The position numbers and the translations under genes are program-made. The notes beneath the pieces are model-generated. The model made no database searches and had not been told where the DNA came from. It saw only the letters and a program-made list of their open reading frames with translations. DNA of 64,000 nt from an uncultured Pelagibacteraceae bacterium (GTDB lineage Bacteria; Pseudomonadota; Alphaproteobacteria; Pelagibacterales; Pelagibacteraceae): positions 1 through 64,000 of the forward strand of contig CACPEJ010000003.1 in NCBI GenBank assembly GCA_902632935.1, read 5' to 3'. The stretch's first letter is position 1; each line of letters starts with the position of its first letter. Shown one piece after another: positions 22,448-32,720 of the stretch.

Positions 22448-23059
22448 ATGAATATTGATATTAAACTCCACAAAAATGATTTACCAGATGATTTAGATTT
22501 AGGCAATGTAATAGCCGTTGATGGAGAATTTATGGGTCTAAATGTCAGAAGAGATCCATTATGTTTAGTGCAAATTTCATCAGGTAATTCTGATGCACAT
22601 ATTGTCCAGCTCAATAGATCAAATTATAAAGCTCCTAATTTGATAAAAATATTAGAAGATAAAAAAGTCACGAAAATCTTTCATTATGGTAGAGCAGACA
22701 TGGCTCATATTAAGTATTATTTAAAAACAGATACAAATAATATTCTCGATACAAAAATTGCAAGTCGTTTAGCTCGAAGTTATGCAGATAATCACTCGCT
22801 TAAAACATTGATTAAAGAATTTATAAATATAGACATTAGTAAACAATTTCAAAATTCAGATTTTGGGGGTGAATTAACGCCTGCTCAAATGAAATATTGT
22901 GCCAATGATGTTATCTATCTTCATAAGATTCATTATGAATTAAATAAAATTTTGGAAAGAGAAAAAAGAATTGATTTATACCAAGATTGTCTTAAGTTTC
23001 TGAAAACTAGAGTTGAACTAGATTTGGCATTGTTTAAAGATGATATTTGGTCCCATTAA
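22448..23059 (+). CDS. Ribonuclease D-like 3'-5' exonuclease
   Basis: AVDGEFMGL, HYGRADM, YCANDVIYL DEDD-family motifs. Confidence 0.9.
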   Translation: MNIDIKLHKNDLPDDLDLGNVIAVDGEFMGLNVRRDPLCLVQISSGNSDAHIVQLNRSNYKAPNLIKILEDKKVTKIFHYGRADMAHIKYYLKTDTNNILDTKIASRLARSYADNHSLKTLIKEFINIDISKQFQNSDFGGELTPAQMKYCANDVIYLHKIHYELNKILEREKRIDLYQDCLKFLKTRVELDLALFKDDIWSH

Positions 23060-24028
23060 ATGAAAAAAAAAAAATTTATTAGAATCGCTAGAGAAGTAAT
23101 CGATCTAGAAATTAAAGCATTAGTAAAATTAAGAAATAGTGTTAATGAGTCATTTAATTTGACAGTTCAGCAGATACTAAAATGTCAATCAAAAGTAATT
23201 TTATGTGGTGTAGGGAAAAGTGGACTAATTGCGAATAAAATCGCTTCAACTTTATCATCAGTCGGCACTCCTGCATTTTATTTATCAGCGAATGATTCAT
23301 CTCATGGGGACTTGGGAAGCATTTCAAAAAAAGATATTTTGATTCTAATTAGTAATTCAGGAGAAACAAATGAGTTGAAAAATATTATCCAATTTGCAAA
23401 AAGAAATAAAATTTTGCTTATCGGAATAGTTTCACAAAAAAACTCTGTCCTTTATAGATCGGCTGATATAAAACTATTAATACCTAAAGCTGTTGAAGCG
23501 GGAGGTATTGTCCCGACTTCAAGTACAACTTCTCAACTAGCATTGGGTGATGCTTTAGCAATCGCAACTATGAAACAAAAAAAATTTAACAAAAAAGATT
23601 TTAAGAAGATACATCCCGCAGGAAGTTTGGGTGCACAATTAAAAACTGTTGAAGATATAATGCTTAAACACAAGTCAATTCCTTTTGTGAGTGAAAATTT
23701 AAGGATGAAAGATGCATTAAAAATTTTAAGCTCAAAAAAATTAGGCTTTTTGTTAGTTAGAGACAAAAAAAAATTTACTAGAGGCATAATCACCGATGGT
23801 GAGCTGAGAAGATTTAGCCAAAAAAATCAAAATCTTCACAATAGTTTTGTAAAAGAAATTATGACAAAAAATCCAATTGGAATTGATAAGAACGAATTAG
23901 CCGCTAAAGCACTATCAGTAATGAATAATAAAAAAATCACCTCTTTATGTGTTTATGAAAAAAGAAATAAATTAAAGACAATAGGAGTGCTACACATTCA
24001 TAATATTTTACAATCAAATATTTCTTGA
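23060..24028 (+). CDS. kdsD: Arabinose-5-phosphate isomerase (KpsF/GutQ family)
   Basis: SIS domain (GVGKSGLIANKIA, SNSGET) plus CBS pair. Confidence 0.93.
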   Translation: MKKKKFIRIAREVIDLEIKALVKLRNSVNESFNLTVQQILKCQSKVILCGVGKSGLIANKIASTLSSVGTPAFYLSANDSSHGDLGSISKKDILILISNSGETNELKNIIQFAKRNKILLIGIVSQKNSVLYRSADIKLLIPKAVEAGGIVPTSSTTSQLALGDALAIATMKQKKFNKKDFKKIHPAGSLGAQLKTVEDIMLKHKSIPFVSENLRMKDALKILSSKKLGFLLVRDKKKFTRGIITDGELRRFSQKNQNLHNSFVKEIMTKNPIGIDKNELAAKALSVMNNKKITSLCVYEKRNKLKTIGVLHIHNILQSNIS

Positions 24029-24630
24029 TGAAAAGAAAAATTATTTTAGTAATAATTTTCATTTTAATTTTTTTTTCTTTTTTGGTTTTTTTTTACTTTA
24101 AGTCAAATTATAATAATGAATTAATTGAAAAAAAACCTCAAACAGAGTCAATTGAAAAAGAAAATATTGAGAAGATCAATGAAATAATTGAAAGCTCAAA
24201 CATAATAGAAGATGTTAGTTATTCCGCGAAAGATGCTAAAGGAAACGAGTATTTTTTAAAGGCACGTGAGGGCACAATAGATCAAAGTGAAAGTAATTAC
24301 ATCTTTTTAAAGTCTGTCAATGCAATCATAAACTTAAAAGACTACAAAATTATAGAGATTTCATCTGACTTTGGTAAATATAATATAAAAAATTACGATA
24401 CTATTTTTTCAAAAAATGTAATAATTAAATATTTAGATAATAAAATTTCAGGTGATTATCTTGATTTTTCTTGGGAAAAAAATTTTATGATAATTTCTAG
24501 AGACGTGATTTTAGAAAATAATGAAAATTCTCTTCAAGCTGATGTGATTGAAGTGAATATTAAAACAAGAGATATAAAAATATTTATGTACGAAGAAAAT
24601 AAAAAAATTAATATTCAATCTTCTAATTAA
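24025..24630 (+). CDS. lptC: LPS export ABC transporter periplasmic protein LptC
   Basis: N-terminal TM and LptC-like beta repeats; between kdsD and lptB. Confidence 0.8.
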   Translation: MMKRKIILVIIFILIFFSFLVFFYFKSNYNNELIEKKPQTESIEKENIEKINEIIESSNIIEDVSYSAKDAKGNEYFLKAREGTIDQSESNYIFLKSVNAIINLKDYKIIEISSDFGKYNIKNYDTIFSKNVIIKYLDNKISGDYLDFSWEKNFMIISRDVILENNENSLQADVIEVNIKTRDIKIFMYEENKKINIQSSN

Positions 24631-24631
24631 A

Positions 24632-25408
24632 ATGGCTTTAATTAAAAAATTTAGAATAAAATCATTTAAAAAGATTAATTCAATTATTGAATTTGAAAAT
24701 ATAACCTTAGCTTATGGAAATAGAATTATATTAGATAATATAAGTTTTAAAATCAATGAAGGTCAGATTTTTGGCATGCTTGGTCCTAATGGTGTTGGAA
24801 AATCAACTATATTTAATCTGATCACAGGACTGATAAGTCCAAAGCATGGAAAAATTAAAATAGATGGAGAGGACGTATCACATTACCCAATATATCTAAG
24901 AACTAAGAAATTTAAAGTTGGATATGTTCCGCAATATGGTGGTTTTTTTAACGACTTAACTTTACATGATAATTTAAAAGCTATTAGTGAAATTGTAATA
25001 GAAGATAAGAATATAAGGCAAGAGAGAATTGACTACTTGCTTGCAAAATTTGAACTTGAAAATATTAAAAACATCAAAGCAAAGTTTTTATCAGGTGGAC
25101 AAAAAAAGAAACTTGTTATTTCCCTATCACTTTTAAGTGATCCAAAAGTACTTTTATTGGATGAATGTTTTGCAGCATTAGATGTATTAACAATAAAAAT
25201 GTTGCAGGAAATTATAGTAAATTTACAGCAGGAAAATCAAATAACTATTTGCATTTGCGATCATCAAGCTAGAGATTTATTAGCATGCGTAGACGTAGCA
25301 ATGATTTTAAGTAATTGTAAAATTGTTGCACAAGACACACCATCAAATCTTGTAAAAGATATAAATGCTAAAAATGCATATTTTGGTAATAGTTTCAAAT
25401 TCTATTAA
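24632..25408 (+). CDS. lptB: LPS export ABC transporter ATP-binding protein
   Basis: GPNGVGKST, LSGGQKKKL, LLLDECFAALD. Confidence 0.92.
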   Translation: MALIKKFRIKSFKKINSIIEFENITLAYGNRIILDNISFKINEGQIFGMLGPNGVGKSTIFNLITGLISPKHGKIKIDGEDVSHYPIYLRTKKFKVGYVPQYGGFFNDLTLHDNLKAISEIVIEDKNIRQERIDYLLAKFELENIKNIKAKFLSGGQKKKLVISLSLLSDPKVLLLDECFAALDVLTIKMLQEIIVNLQQENQITICICDHQARDLLACVDVAMILSNCKIVAQDTPSNLVKDINAKNAYFGNSFKFY

Positions 25409-25417
25409 TTATTATTA

Positions 25418-26740
25418 ATGCCAAATAAGATTATTCTTAAAAAAAAAATTCCAAACTTTTCTAAAAATATCTCAATTCCTGGTGACAAAAGCATCAGTAT
25501 AAGATGGGTGCTAATTTCATCTTTGGCTAATGGCGTCTCTACAGCTAAAAATTTGTTATTGTCAGAAGATGTATCAGCATCTATCCAAGCCGTCAAAAAA
25601 TTAGGGGTGAAAGTTGTTGTTAACAAAAATACTTGCAAAATATATGGTGCGGGAGTTGGGGGATATAAATATAAAAAAAACTTAATTATTAACGCGCAAA
25701 ATTCTGGAACACTTGGAAGGTTAATCGCAGGAATTTTAATCGATACTCCTTACCCAATAAAGATCATTGGTGATAGAAGTTTATCAAAAAGAGATTTCAA
25801 AAGAATAGCAAAACCTTTGAGTAAATTTGGGGCTTCATTTAAACTTAATAATAATAGTTTACCACTTTTAGTTAACGGATCACAAAAATTAAAACCAATT
25901 AAATATTTTGAAAAAAGAGGTTCTGCCCAATGCAAAAGTAGTGTTATGTTTGGTGCAATTAAAGCTTCTGGAAAAACCACAATTAAAGCAAAAAAATCTA
26001 GAAATCATACTGAACTATTATTTAAATATTTAAAATTACCAATAAATATAAAAAAAAATAAAAATTTTGATTTAATTGAAATTCAAAAAGTAAGTAAGAT
26101 TAAACCTATAAATTATAATATTCCATCAGATATAAGCTCAGGAGCTTTTTTTATCGCTCTAACAGTACTTTCTAAAAAATCTAAATTAATCATTAAAAAT
26201 GTAAACGTTAATCCAACAAGGATAGGTATAATTAAAATTTTAAAAAGAATGGGGGTTAAAATTTCAGTGCTTAAAAAGAAAATTTATAAAGGAGAAACAA
26301 TTGCAAACATATTTGTAAAAAGTCCAAAAAACCTCAAGTCTGTGAATTGTCCTTCAAATTTGAATAGTGGAGCTATAGATGAATTTTTAATCATTTTTTT
26401 GATAGCTGCTAAAGCTAAAGGCATATCTATCTTTAAAAATTTAGATGAATTAAATAAAAAAGAAAGTCCAAGGTTAAAATGGGGTTCAAAAATTTTAAAA
26501 ATGATGGGAATAAAAGTTATCACGACAAAAAACTCAATTAAAATATTTGGTAATCCCGAGTTAAGAATTGACAAAAAAATTATTATTCAAAATTATTTGA
26601 AAGACCACAGAGTTTTTATGACAAGCGTTATAGCTGCATTAACTTTTGGTGGTGAGTGGCATATACATGATAAAGATTCAATAAAGACCTCATTCCCATC
26701 TTTTCTAAAAATCATAAATATGTTTAAAAATGAAAAATAA
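25418..26740 (+). CDS. aroA: 3-phosphoshikimate 1-carboxyvinyltransferase
   Basis: IPGDKSISIRWV, NSGTLGRL, precedes cmk-rpsA. Confidence 0.94.
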   Translation: MPNKIILKKKIPNFSKNISIPGDKSISIRWVLISSLANGVSTAKNLLLSEDVSASIQAVKKLGVKVVVNKNTCKIYGAGVGGYKYKKNLIINAQNSGTLGRLIAGILIDTPYPIKIIGDRSLSKRDFKRIAKPLSKFGASFKLNNNSLPLLVNGSQKLKPIKYFEKRGSAQCKSSVMFGAIKASGKTTIKAKKSRNHTELLFKYLKLPINIKKNKNFDLIEIQKVSKIKPINYNIPSDISSGAFFIALTVLSKKSKLIIKNVNVNPTRIGIIKILKRMGVKISVLKKKIYKGETIANIFVKSPKNLKSVNCPSNLNSGAIDEFLIIFLIAAKAKGISIFKNLDELNKKESPRLKWGSKILKMMGIKVITTKNSIKIFGNPELRIDKKIIIQNYLKDHRVFMTSVIAALTFGGEWHIHDKDSIKTSFPSFLKIINMFKNEK

Positions 26741-27386
26741 AAAAAAATTTATCAAAATTGCGATTGATTCTCCTGCGGCTGCTGGAGCAGGAACTATAGC
26801 TAAATCTATATCAAAACATTATAATCTTTTATATTTAGACACTGGAAAAATTTATAGATTAATAGCACTAACAAAACTAAAAACAAAAAATAAATTCAAT
26901 TTCAAATTTCTAAAAAAAAAGATTAAGCATCTAAATTTAAAAAGCCTTGAAAATAAAGATTTATTATCAGATGAGATTGGCACTGAAGCCTCTATAATCG
27001 CAAAAGATATAAATATAAGAAAACTTGTTCATTCATTTCAAATTAATTGTGCTTACAAGCCACCAAAAAAATTTAATGGGTCTTGCTTAGATGGGAGAGA
27101 CATTACTTACAAAATTGTTCCAGATGCAGATTTTAAGTTTTTTGTTATTGCGAGTTCTAAAGTAAGGGCTAAAAGAAGATTTCTAGAGTTAAAAAAACTT
27201 AAAAAAAATGTTTCGTATTCATCTGTTCTAAAAAGCATCAAAAAACGTGATAAAAGCGACTATAATCGAAGTATATCACCTCTAAAGAAAACCAAAGATT
27301 CTATATTGATAAATACCTCAAATTTATCTAAAAGGGCGTGCTTTTTTAAAATAAAAAAAATTATAGATAGGAAAATTAAATATTAA
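26730..27386 (+). CDS. cmk: Cytidylate kinase with altered Walker A
   Basis: IAIDSPAAAGAGT...LDTGKIYR, CLDGRDITYKIVPDADFKFF; synteny aroA-cmk-rpsA. Confidence 0.9.
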   Translation: MKNKKKFIKIAIDSPAAAGAGTIAKSISKHYNLLYLDTGKIYRLIALTKLKTKNKFNFKFLKKKIKHLNLKSLENKDLLSDEIGTEASIIAKDINIRKLVHSFQINCAYKPPKKFNGSCLDGRDITYKIVPDADFKFFVIASSKVRAKRRFLELKKLKKNVSYSSVLKSIKKRDKSDYNRSISPLKKTKDSILINTSNLSKRACFFKIKKIIDRKIKY

Positions 27387-29113
27387 TGGAAATTTATAAA
27401 GATCTAACTAATCCAGCCTCAAAAGAATTCGAAAAATTATTAAATTCAAAACTTTCAAAAACAAATATTGAAGAGGGAAAAATTATTAATGGAAAAATCA
27501 ATAAGATCACTGATAAATTTGTTTTTCTTTTTGTTGAAGGTCTTAAAAGTGAGCCGGTGCTTGATATAAATGAACTAAAAGGCATGGGTTTAGAAGAAAA
27601 AATAAAGTTAGGCGAGACAATCCCTGTTTTGTTAGAGAAGATAGAAGACAGGAATGGTGAGGTACTAGTTTCAGCCAGTAAAGCTCAAAAAATAAAAGGC
27701 TGGGATAAACTTGTAGAAGCATATGAAAAAAATGAACCTATTATGGGTAAAATAATATCTAAATGTCGTGGAGGATGTATTGTTGAGCATATAGACACAG
27801 GATCACTAATGTTTTTGCCTGGTTCTCAAATTAGTGACAAACCCTTAAAAGATATTGGTCACTTGATGAATGAGCCACAAAAATTTGCTTTGATCAAACT
27901 TGATATGGCCAGAGGTAACGCCTGCGTTTCAAGAAGAGAAATTATTTCATCTTTTAAGAAAGAAGATAAAGCAAAGATTATAGAAAAATATAAAGTTGGA
28001 GATATTATTAAAGGTGCTGAAGTAAAAGGATATAGTTCTTTTGGATGTTTTTTTAATGTAAATGGAGAATTAGATGTATTAGTACATTTACAAGAAATAT
28101 CTTACTCGAGAGTAAATCACCCTGATGAGGTTTTTAATATTGGTGAAAAACATGATTTAAAAGTTATTTCAGTTGACAAAGAAAAATTACAAGTTGGTTG
28201 CAGTGTAAAACAGCTTTCACCTGATCCTTTTGAACATATTGAAAATTACGAATTAAATAAAGTTTATAAAGTAAAAGTTGTTAAGATAATGGATTTTGGT
28301 GCATTCTGTGAATTAGAACCAGGGCTTACTACATTACTCCATTCAAGTGAACTCAGCTGGAACAAAAAAAATTCATCAGCAAAAAAAATGTTTAAAGTTA
28401 ACGATATAATTAATTGTGTAATAACTGAAATCGATAAAGAAAAAAGACGAGTAGCAATATCACATAAACTGACTTTTGAAAATCCTTTCAAAGTTTTTGA
28501 AAAAAAATACCCAGTTGGAAGTGTTGTTCAGGGAGAAGTGGTGAACAAGAATGATTACTCATTATTTGTAAAAGTTGAGGACTTAGAGGTTGATGCATTT
28601 TTACATTGCAATGATTTAACATATTCAAATAATGGCGAACAAGAACTAAATAATTTTAAAAAAGGTGACAAATTAAAAGTCAAAGTTTTAGAAATAAAAG
28701 TTAATGATCAAAAAATTAGAGTTGGGTTAAGACAAACACAGCCAGATCCTTTTGATTGGTTCAAGGATAAAAAGATAAAGCAGATAATTACTGTAAAAAT
28801 TATTTCTACTGATGCTAAAGGCTTAATTGTTAGACCAGAAGGATGCGATATGGATTTTACAATTAAAAAATCTAATATTGCAATTAATACAGCCGACACA
28901 AGAACCTCAAGATTTACAGGTGGTGAGAGAATAGATTGTGCGATCTCAGATTTAGATTTAGATAAAAGAAAAGTAGTTTTAAGTATTAGACTTTTAGAGG
29001 AAATAGAAAAAAAAGAAGCGTTGCAAAAATATGGTGCAGAGGGTTCAGGTAAAAATTTGCCTTTTTCATCTTTATCAGAAGACTTGAAAAAAAAGGGTAA
29101 AAACAAGACTTAA
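27386..29113 (+). CDS. rpsA: 30S ribosomal protein S1
   Basis: Multiple S1 repeats, downstream of cmk. Confidence 0.96.
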   Translation: MEIYKDLTNPASKEFEKLLNSKLSKTNIEEGKIINGKINKITDKFVFLFVEGLKSEPVLDINELKGMGLEEKIKLGETIPVLLEKIEDRNGEVLVSASKAQKIKGWDKLVEAYEKNEPIMGKIISKCRGGCIVEHIDTGSLMFLPGSQISDKPLKDIGHLMNEPQKFALIKLDMARGNACVSRREIISSFKKEDKAKIIEKYKVGDIIKGAEVKGYSSFGCFFNVNGELDVLVHLQEISYSRVNHPDEVFNIGEKHDLKVISVDKEKLQVGCSVKQLSPDPFEHIENYELNKVYKVKVVKIMDFGAFCELEPGLTTLLHSSELSWNKKNSSAKKMFKVNDIINCVITEIDKEKRRVAISHKLTFENPFKVFEKKYPVGSVVQGEVVNKNDYSLFVKVEDLEVDAFLHCNDLTYSNNGEQELNNFKKGDKLKVKVLEIKVNDQKIRVGLRQTQPDPFDWFKDKKIKQIITVKIISTDAKGLIVRPEGCDMDFTIKKSNIAINTADTRTSRFTGGERIDCAISDLDLDKRKVVLSIRLLEEIEKKEALQKYGAEGSGKNLPFSSLSEDLKKKGKNKT

Positions 29114-29126
29114 AAATTGAATTAAA

Positions 29127-29420
29127 TTGGCTATTGTAAAATCAGAGCTTATAAAAGAATTAAAAAAATCCTACCCAAATTTTTTAACTAAAGATCTAAA
29201 CAAAATAATAGAAATAATTCTTAAAGAAATAAAGGAAACTCTCAAAAGAGGTGAGGGAGTAGAGTTCAGAAACTTTGGAACTTTCAGAACAAACATTCAA
29301 AAGGCTTCCATTAGACGAAACCCTAAAACAGGTCAAAAAGTTAGCGTTCCCAAAAAAAAAACAATAAAATGGAAAATGTCTAGGGAATTGTTTAAAAAGT
29401 TAAATGATGAAAAAGAGTAA
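29127..29420 (+). CDS. ihfB: Integration host factor beta / HU family DNA-binding protein (TTG start)
   Basis: GEGVEFRNFGTFRTN...RRNPKTGQKVSVPKKK; downstream of rpsA. Confidence 0.92.
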   Translation: MAIVKSELIKELKKSYPNFLTKDLNKIIEIILKEIKETLKRGEGVEFRNFGTFRTNIQKASIRRNPKTGQKVSVPKKKTIKWKMSRELFKKLNDEKE

Positions 29421-30081
29421 AATTTTTGTAGCCTGCGATAGTAGTAATATCTCAAAAATAAGAGAAATAATTAGTAAAACACAAAATTCAAAAATAAAAA
29501 TTGGTTATAAATTTGGACTTGAATTTCTTAACTCAAAAAATGGTAGACCTTTTCTATCTAAATTAAATAACAAAACAATATTTGCTGATCTAAAACTTCA
29601 TGATATCCCAAATACTTGCGCATCAACAGTTAAAGCGATAAAAGATTTAAAGATTAATTATTTAACTATACACATAAGTTCTGGCTTAGAGGCCTTAAAA
29701 GCAACAAAAAAAGTTTCAGGAAAAATAAAACTAATTGGGGTGACGATTCTTACATCTTTAGACAATAAAGCACTAAGAGATATTGGATTTAATAAAGATT
29801 TAAAAAAACTAGTTCTTCATCAAGCAAGAATAGCAAATAGAGCAAAATTAGATGCAATAGTATGTAGCGCTCACGAAGTAAAACTAGTCAAAAAAGTATT
29901 TAAAAAAGAAATTATAACTCCAGGTATAAGATTAAATTCTAAATCAAATGATCAAAAAAGAGTTTTAACTCCTAAACAGGCTTACAAAAATGGAAGTGAC
30001 TGGCTTGTAATGGGAAGGCCTATAACCAAAGGAAATATAAAAAAGAATATTCAAAATTTAATCGATCACTTGAACAAATGA
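29404..30081 (+). CDS. pyrF: Orotidine 5'-phosphate decarboxylase
   Basis: FADLKLHDIPNT catalytic motif. Confidence 0.94.
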   Translation: MMKKSKIFVACDSSNISKIREIISKTQNSKIKIGYKFGLEFLNSKNGRPFLSKLNNKTIFADLKLHDIPNTCASTVKAIKDLKINYLTIHISSGLEALKATKKVSGKIKLIGVTILTSLDNKALRDIGFNKDLKKLVLHQARIANRAKLDAIVCSAHEVKLVKKVFKKEIITPGIRLNSKSNDQKRVLTPKQAYKNGSDWLVMGRPITKGNIKKNIQNLIDHLNK

Positions 30082-30695
30082 TCAAAGGTTTAAAAATTTG
30101 TGGGATCTCAGATCCTGAAACTTTAAACTATATTTTAAATCATATTCATAAACCTATAATGATAGGCTTCATTACAAACTATAAAAAAAGCAAAAGATTT
30201 GTTGAATATGAAAAATTGAAAGATTTAATAAATTTAGACAAAAAACAAGTCAATTTTGTCTCAGTGCTTGTAAATCCAAATGATGAAATCCTGGAAAAAA
30301 TCAAGGATCTAAATTTTGATTATTATCAACTTTATGATGTTAGTCCTGAGAGAACAAAAGAGATAAAATTAAAATTTCAAAAAAAAATAATCACAGCACT
30401 CACTATTTCTAATAAAAATGATGTTATCAAATATAGAGATTACACAAAAATATCAGATGTTATTCTGTTTGATTCAAAAGGATACGATAAATCTGAAAGT
30501 TTTGATCATAGTTTGCTAGATGATTTACCTAGTGAATTAAATAAAATGATTGCAGGAAATATTCAAATAGATGATATACCTAATTTAAAGAATAAAGACT
30601 TTATTATTGATCTCAGTGGAGCATTAGAAGACCAAAATGGAAAAAAAGATATTAATAAAATCGATAAATTGTTAAATTTATTTAAGAAAATATGA
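30078..30695 (+). CDS. trpF: Divergent phosphoribosylanthranilate isomerase
   Basis: KICGISDPE N-terminus, location between pyrF and trpB; C-terminal motifs degenerate. Confidence 0.75.
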   Translation: MIKGLKICGISDPETLNYILNHIHKPIMIGFITNYKKSKRFVEYEKLKDLINLDKKQVNFVSVLVNPNDEILEKIKDLNFDYYQLYDVSPERTKEIKLKFQKKIITALTISNKNDVIKYRDYTKISDVILFDSKGYDKSESFDHSLLDDLPSELNKMIAGNIQIDDIPNLKNKDFIIDLSGALEDQNGKKDINKIDKLLNLFKKI

Positions 30696-31936
30696 AACTT
30701 AAAAAGAGAGTTCCAGTTATTGATCAAGGAAATTCACTTGGATTCTGGGGTGGTAAATTTGGAGGAAACTTTGTTCCTGAAACTTTAAAAAAACCGATCG
30801 AAGATTTGGAAGTTTTATTCAATAAGCTAAAAAAGGATAAAAAATTTATTAACGAGAGAGATAAGTACTTTAAAAATTGGGTTGGATCTCCTACGAGATT
30901 TATAAAACTAGAAAATCTTACAAATCACATTGGTGGTGCTCAAATTTGGTCCAAAGTTGTATCGGATGCTAATGGAGGAGCCCATAAAATTTACAACGCT
31001 ACTGTTCATTGTTTGCTTGCAAAACGATCTGGTAAAAAAATTATATGTGGAGATACAGGTGCTGGATATGCTGGGAAAATGTTGAGTATGGCTGCTAAAA
31101 AGTTTGGTTTAAAATGCAAAATATTTATGGGCGCAAAGGATATTGCTAGACAACAGCCAAATGTAAAAGCAATGAAAAAAAATGGAGCTGAAGTCATACC
31201 CGTCTATTCAGGGAGTCAAACGCTTGTTGATGCTGTATCAGAATGTATGCGATTTTGGGTTGCTAATTGTGATACAACAGCAATGTGTGTTGGGAGTACA
31301 GTTGGACCAGCAGTTTTTGTTCGAATATGTGGATGGAGCACTAGCCAAATTTCAAGAGAGTTAAAAGTACAATTAATTGATGAATTTGGAACAATTCCAA
31401 AAAAACTTAAATTATACAATTGTGTAGGAGGCGGAAGTTCAAGCTTTGGTTTTTGGAATGAATTTATGGATTATGATAAAAGACAAGTGGAGTTTATTGG
31501 TGTAGAGGCTGGTGGACCAAAAAAAAGTAAAAAACATGCAGCACCTTTAACCTATGGCTCAAAAATTGGTATACTTCATGGCGCAGCTCAGTATGTTAAT
31601 CAAAACTCAGATGGACAAATTGAGGAAACGGAATCGATTTCAGCAGGACTTGATTATCCAGGAATATCTCCACTTCATTGTTTTTTAAAGGATACTAAGA
31701 GAGCTAGGTATACAGCAGCAAGTGATGAAGAGGCTCTAACCGCCTATAAACTTGTTACTAAATTCGAAAAATTAAGACCTTCTTTAGAACCAAGCCATGC
31801 TTTTTTTGTTGCACTTAAAGAGGCAAAAAAACTTAGCAAAAATACTGTGGTAGTAATTAATAGTTGTGGCGATGCTTACAAAGACCGAGGAATTTTAAAA
31901 GAAAGATTAGGCAAAAAATATGTTAAATCCAATTAG
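30692..31936 (+). CDS. trpB: Tryptophan synthase beta subunit
   Basis: GGAHKIYNA PLP-lysine region, GGGSSSFGFW. Confidence 0.95.
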   Translation: MKLKKRVPVIDQGNSLGFWGGKFGGNFVPETLKKPIEDLEVLFNKLKKDKKFINERDKYFKNWVGSPTRFIKLENLTNHIGGAQIWSKVVSDANGGAHKIYNATVHCLLAKRSGKKIICGDTGAGYAGKMLSMAAKKFGLKCKIFMGAKDIARQQPNVKAMKKNGAEVIPVYSGSQTLVDAVSECMRFWVANCDTTAMCVGSTVGPAVFVRICGWSTSQISRELKVQLIDEFGTIPKKLKLYNCVGGGSSSFGFWNEFMDYDKRQVEFIGVEAGGPKKSKKHAAPLTYGSKIGILHGAAQYVNQNSDGQIEETESISAGLDYPGISPLHCFLKDTKRARYTAASDEEALTAYKLVTKFEKLRPSLEPSHAFFVALKEAKKLSKNTVVVINSCGDAYKDRGILKERLGKKYVKSN

Positions 31937-32720
31937 TGTTGCATTTAAAAAAGCAAAAGCAGAAAAAAGACCAGCATTATTAACCTACACTGTTGCTGGT
32001 GATAGTTCAAAAAAACAATCTTTAGATATATTAAAATCTATATCTAAAAATGCAGATATTTTAGAAGTAGGTGTGCCCCACAATACTCCTGTTGCAGATG
32101 GAAGCCAAATTCAAACTAGCGCGTATAGAGCAATTGAAAAGGGTATCAAAATAAATGATATATTTAGGATTGTTAGAGATTTTAAAAAATTTGATAAAAA
32201 CAAACCTATTATATTGATGGGTTACTATAATATGATTTTTCAATATGGAGATAACAGCTTTTTAAACAAATGTAAAAACTCAGGAGTAAATGGATTAATA
32301 GTTGTAGATTTGCCTTGGCCAGAAAATAAAAATTTTGCAAAAAAATGTAAAAGAAAATCAATTTATTTTATTCAACTTTTATCACCTACAACAACGAGTA
32401 AAAGACTTAAAAAAATTATACAAAACTCTCATCCAATGAATTATTTTATATCAATGCTAAGTACTACAGGTGGCAAATTAAAAGTATCACCTAAAGAAAT
32501 AATTAAAAATTACAATAGGATAAAAAAAATTAATCCAAAAAAGGAGATAGTGATTGGTTTTGGAATAACAGATAAGACAATTGGAAAGCTTAAATCTGCT
32601 GATGGATTAGTAGTGGGAAGTGCTATTTGTAAAGAAATTACGAGAAGTTTAAATAGTAGACAAAATCCTGTCACAAATGTAGGTAAGTTAGTAAGAAAAT
32701 TAAAAAATAAAATAAAATGA
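31920..32720 (+). CDS. trpA: Tryptophan synthase alpha subunit
   Basis: TrpA barrel; DILEVGVPHNTPVADGSQIQ; after trpB. Confidence 0.94.
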   Translation: MLNPISVAFKKAKAEKRPALLTYTVAGDSSKKQSLDILKSISKNADILEVGVPHNTPVADGSQIQTSAYRAIEKGIKINDIFRIVRDFKKFDKNKPIILMGYYNMIFQYGDNSFLNKCKNSGVNGLIVVDLPWPENKNFAKKCKRKSIYFIQLLSPTTTSKRLKKIIQNSHPMNYFISMLSTTGGKLKVSPKEIIKNYNRIKKINPKKEIVIGFGITDKTIGKLKSADGLVVGSAICKEITRSLNSRQNPVTNVGKLVRKLKNKIK

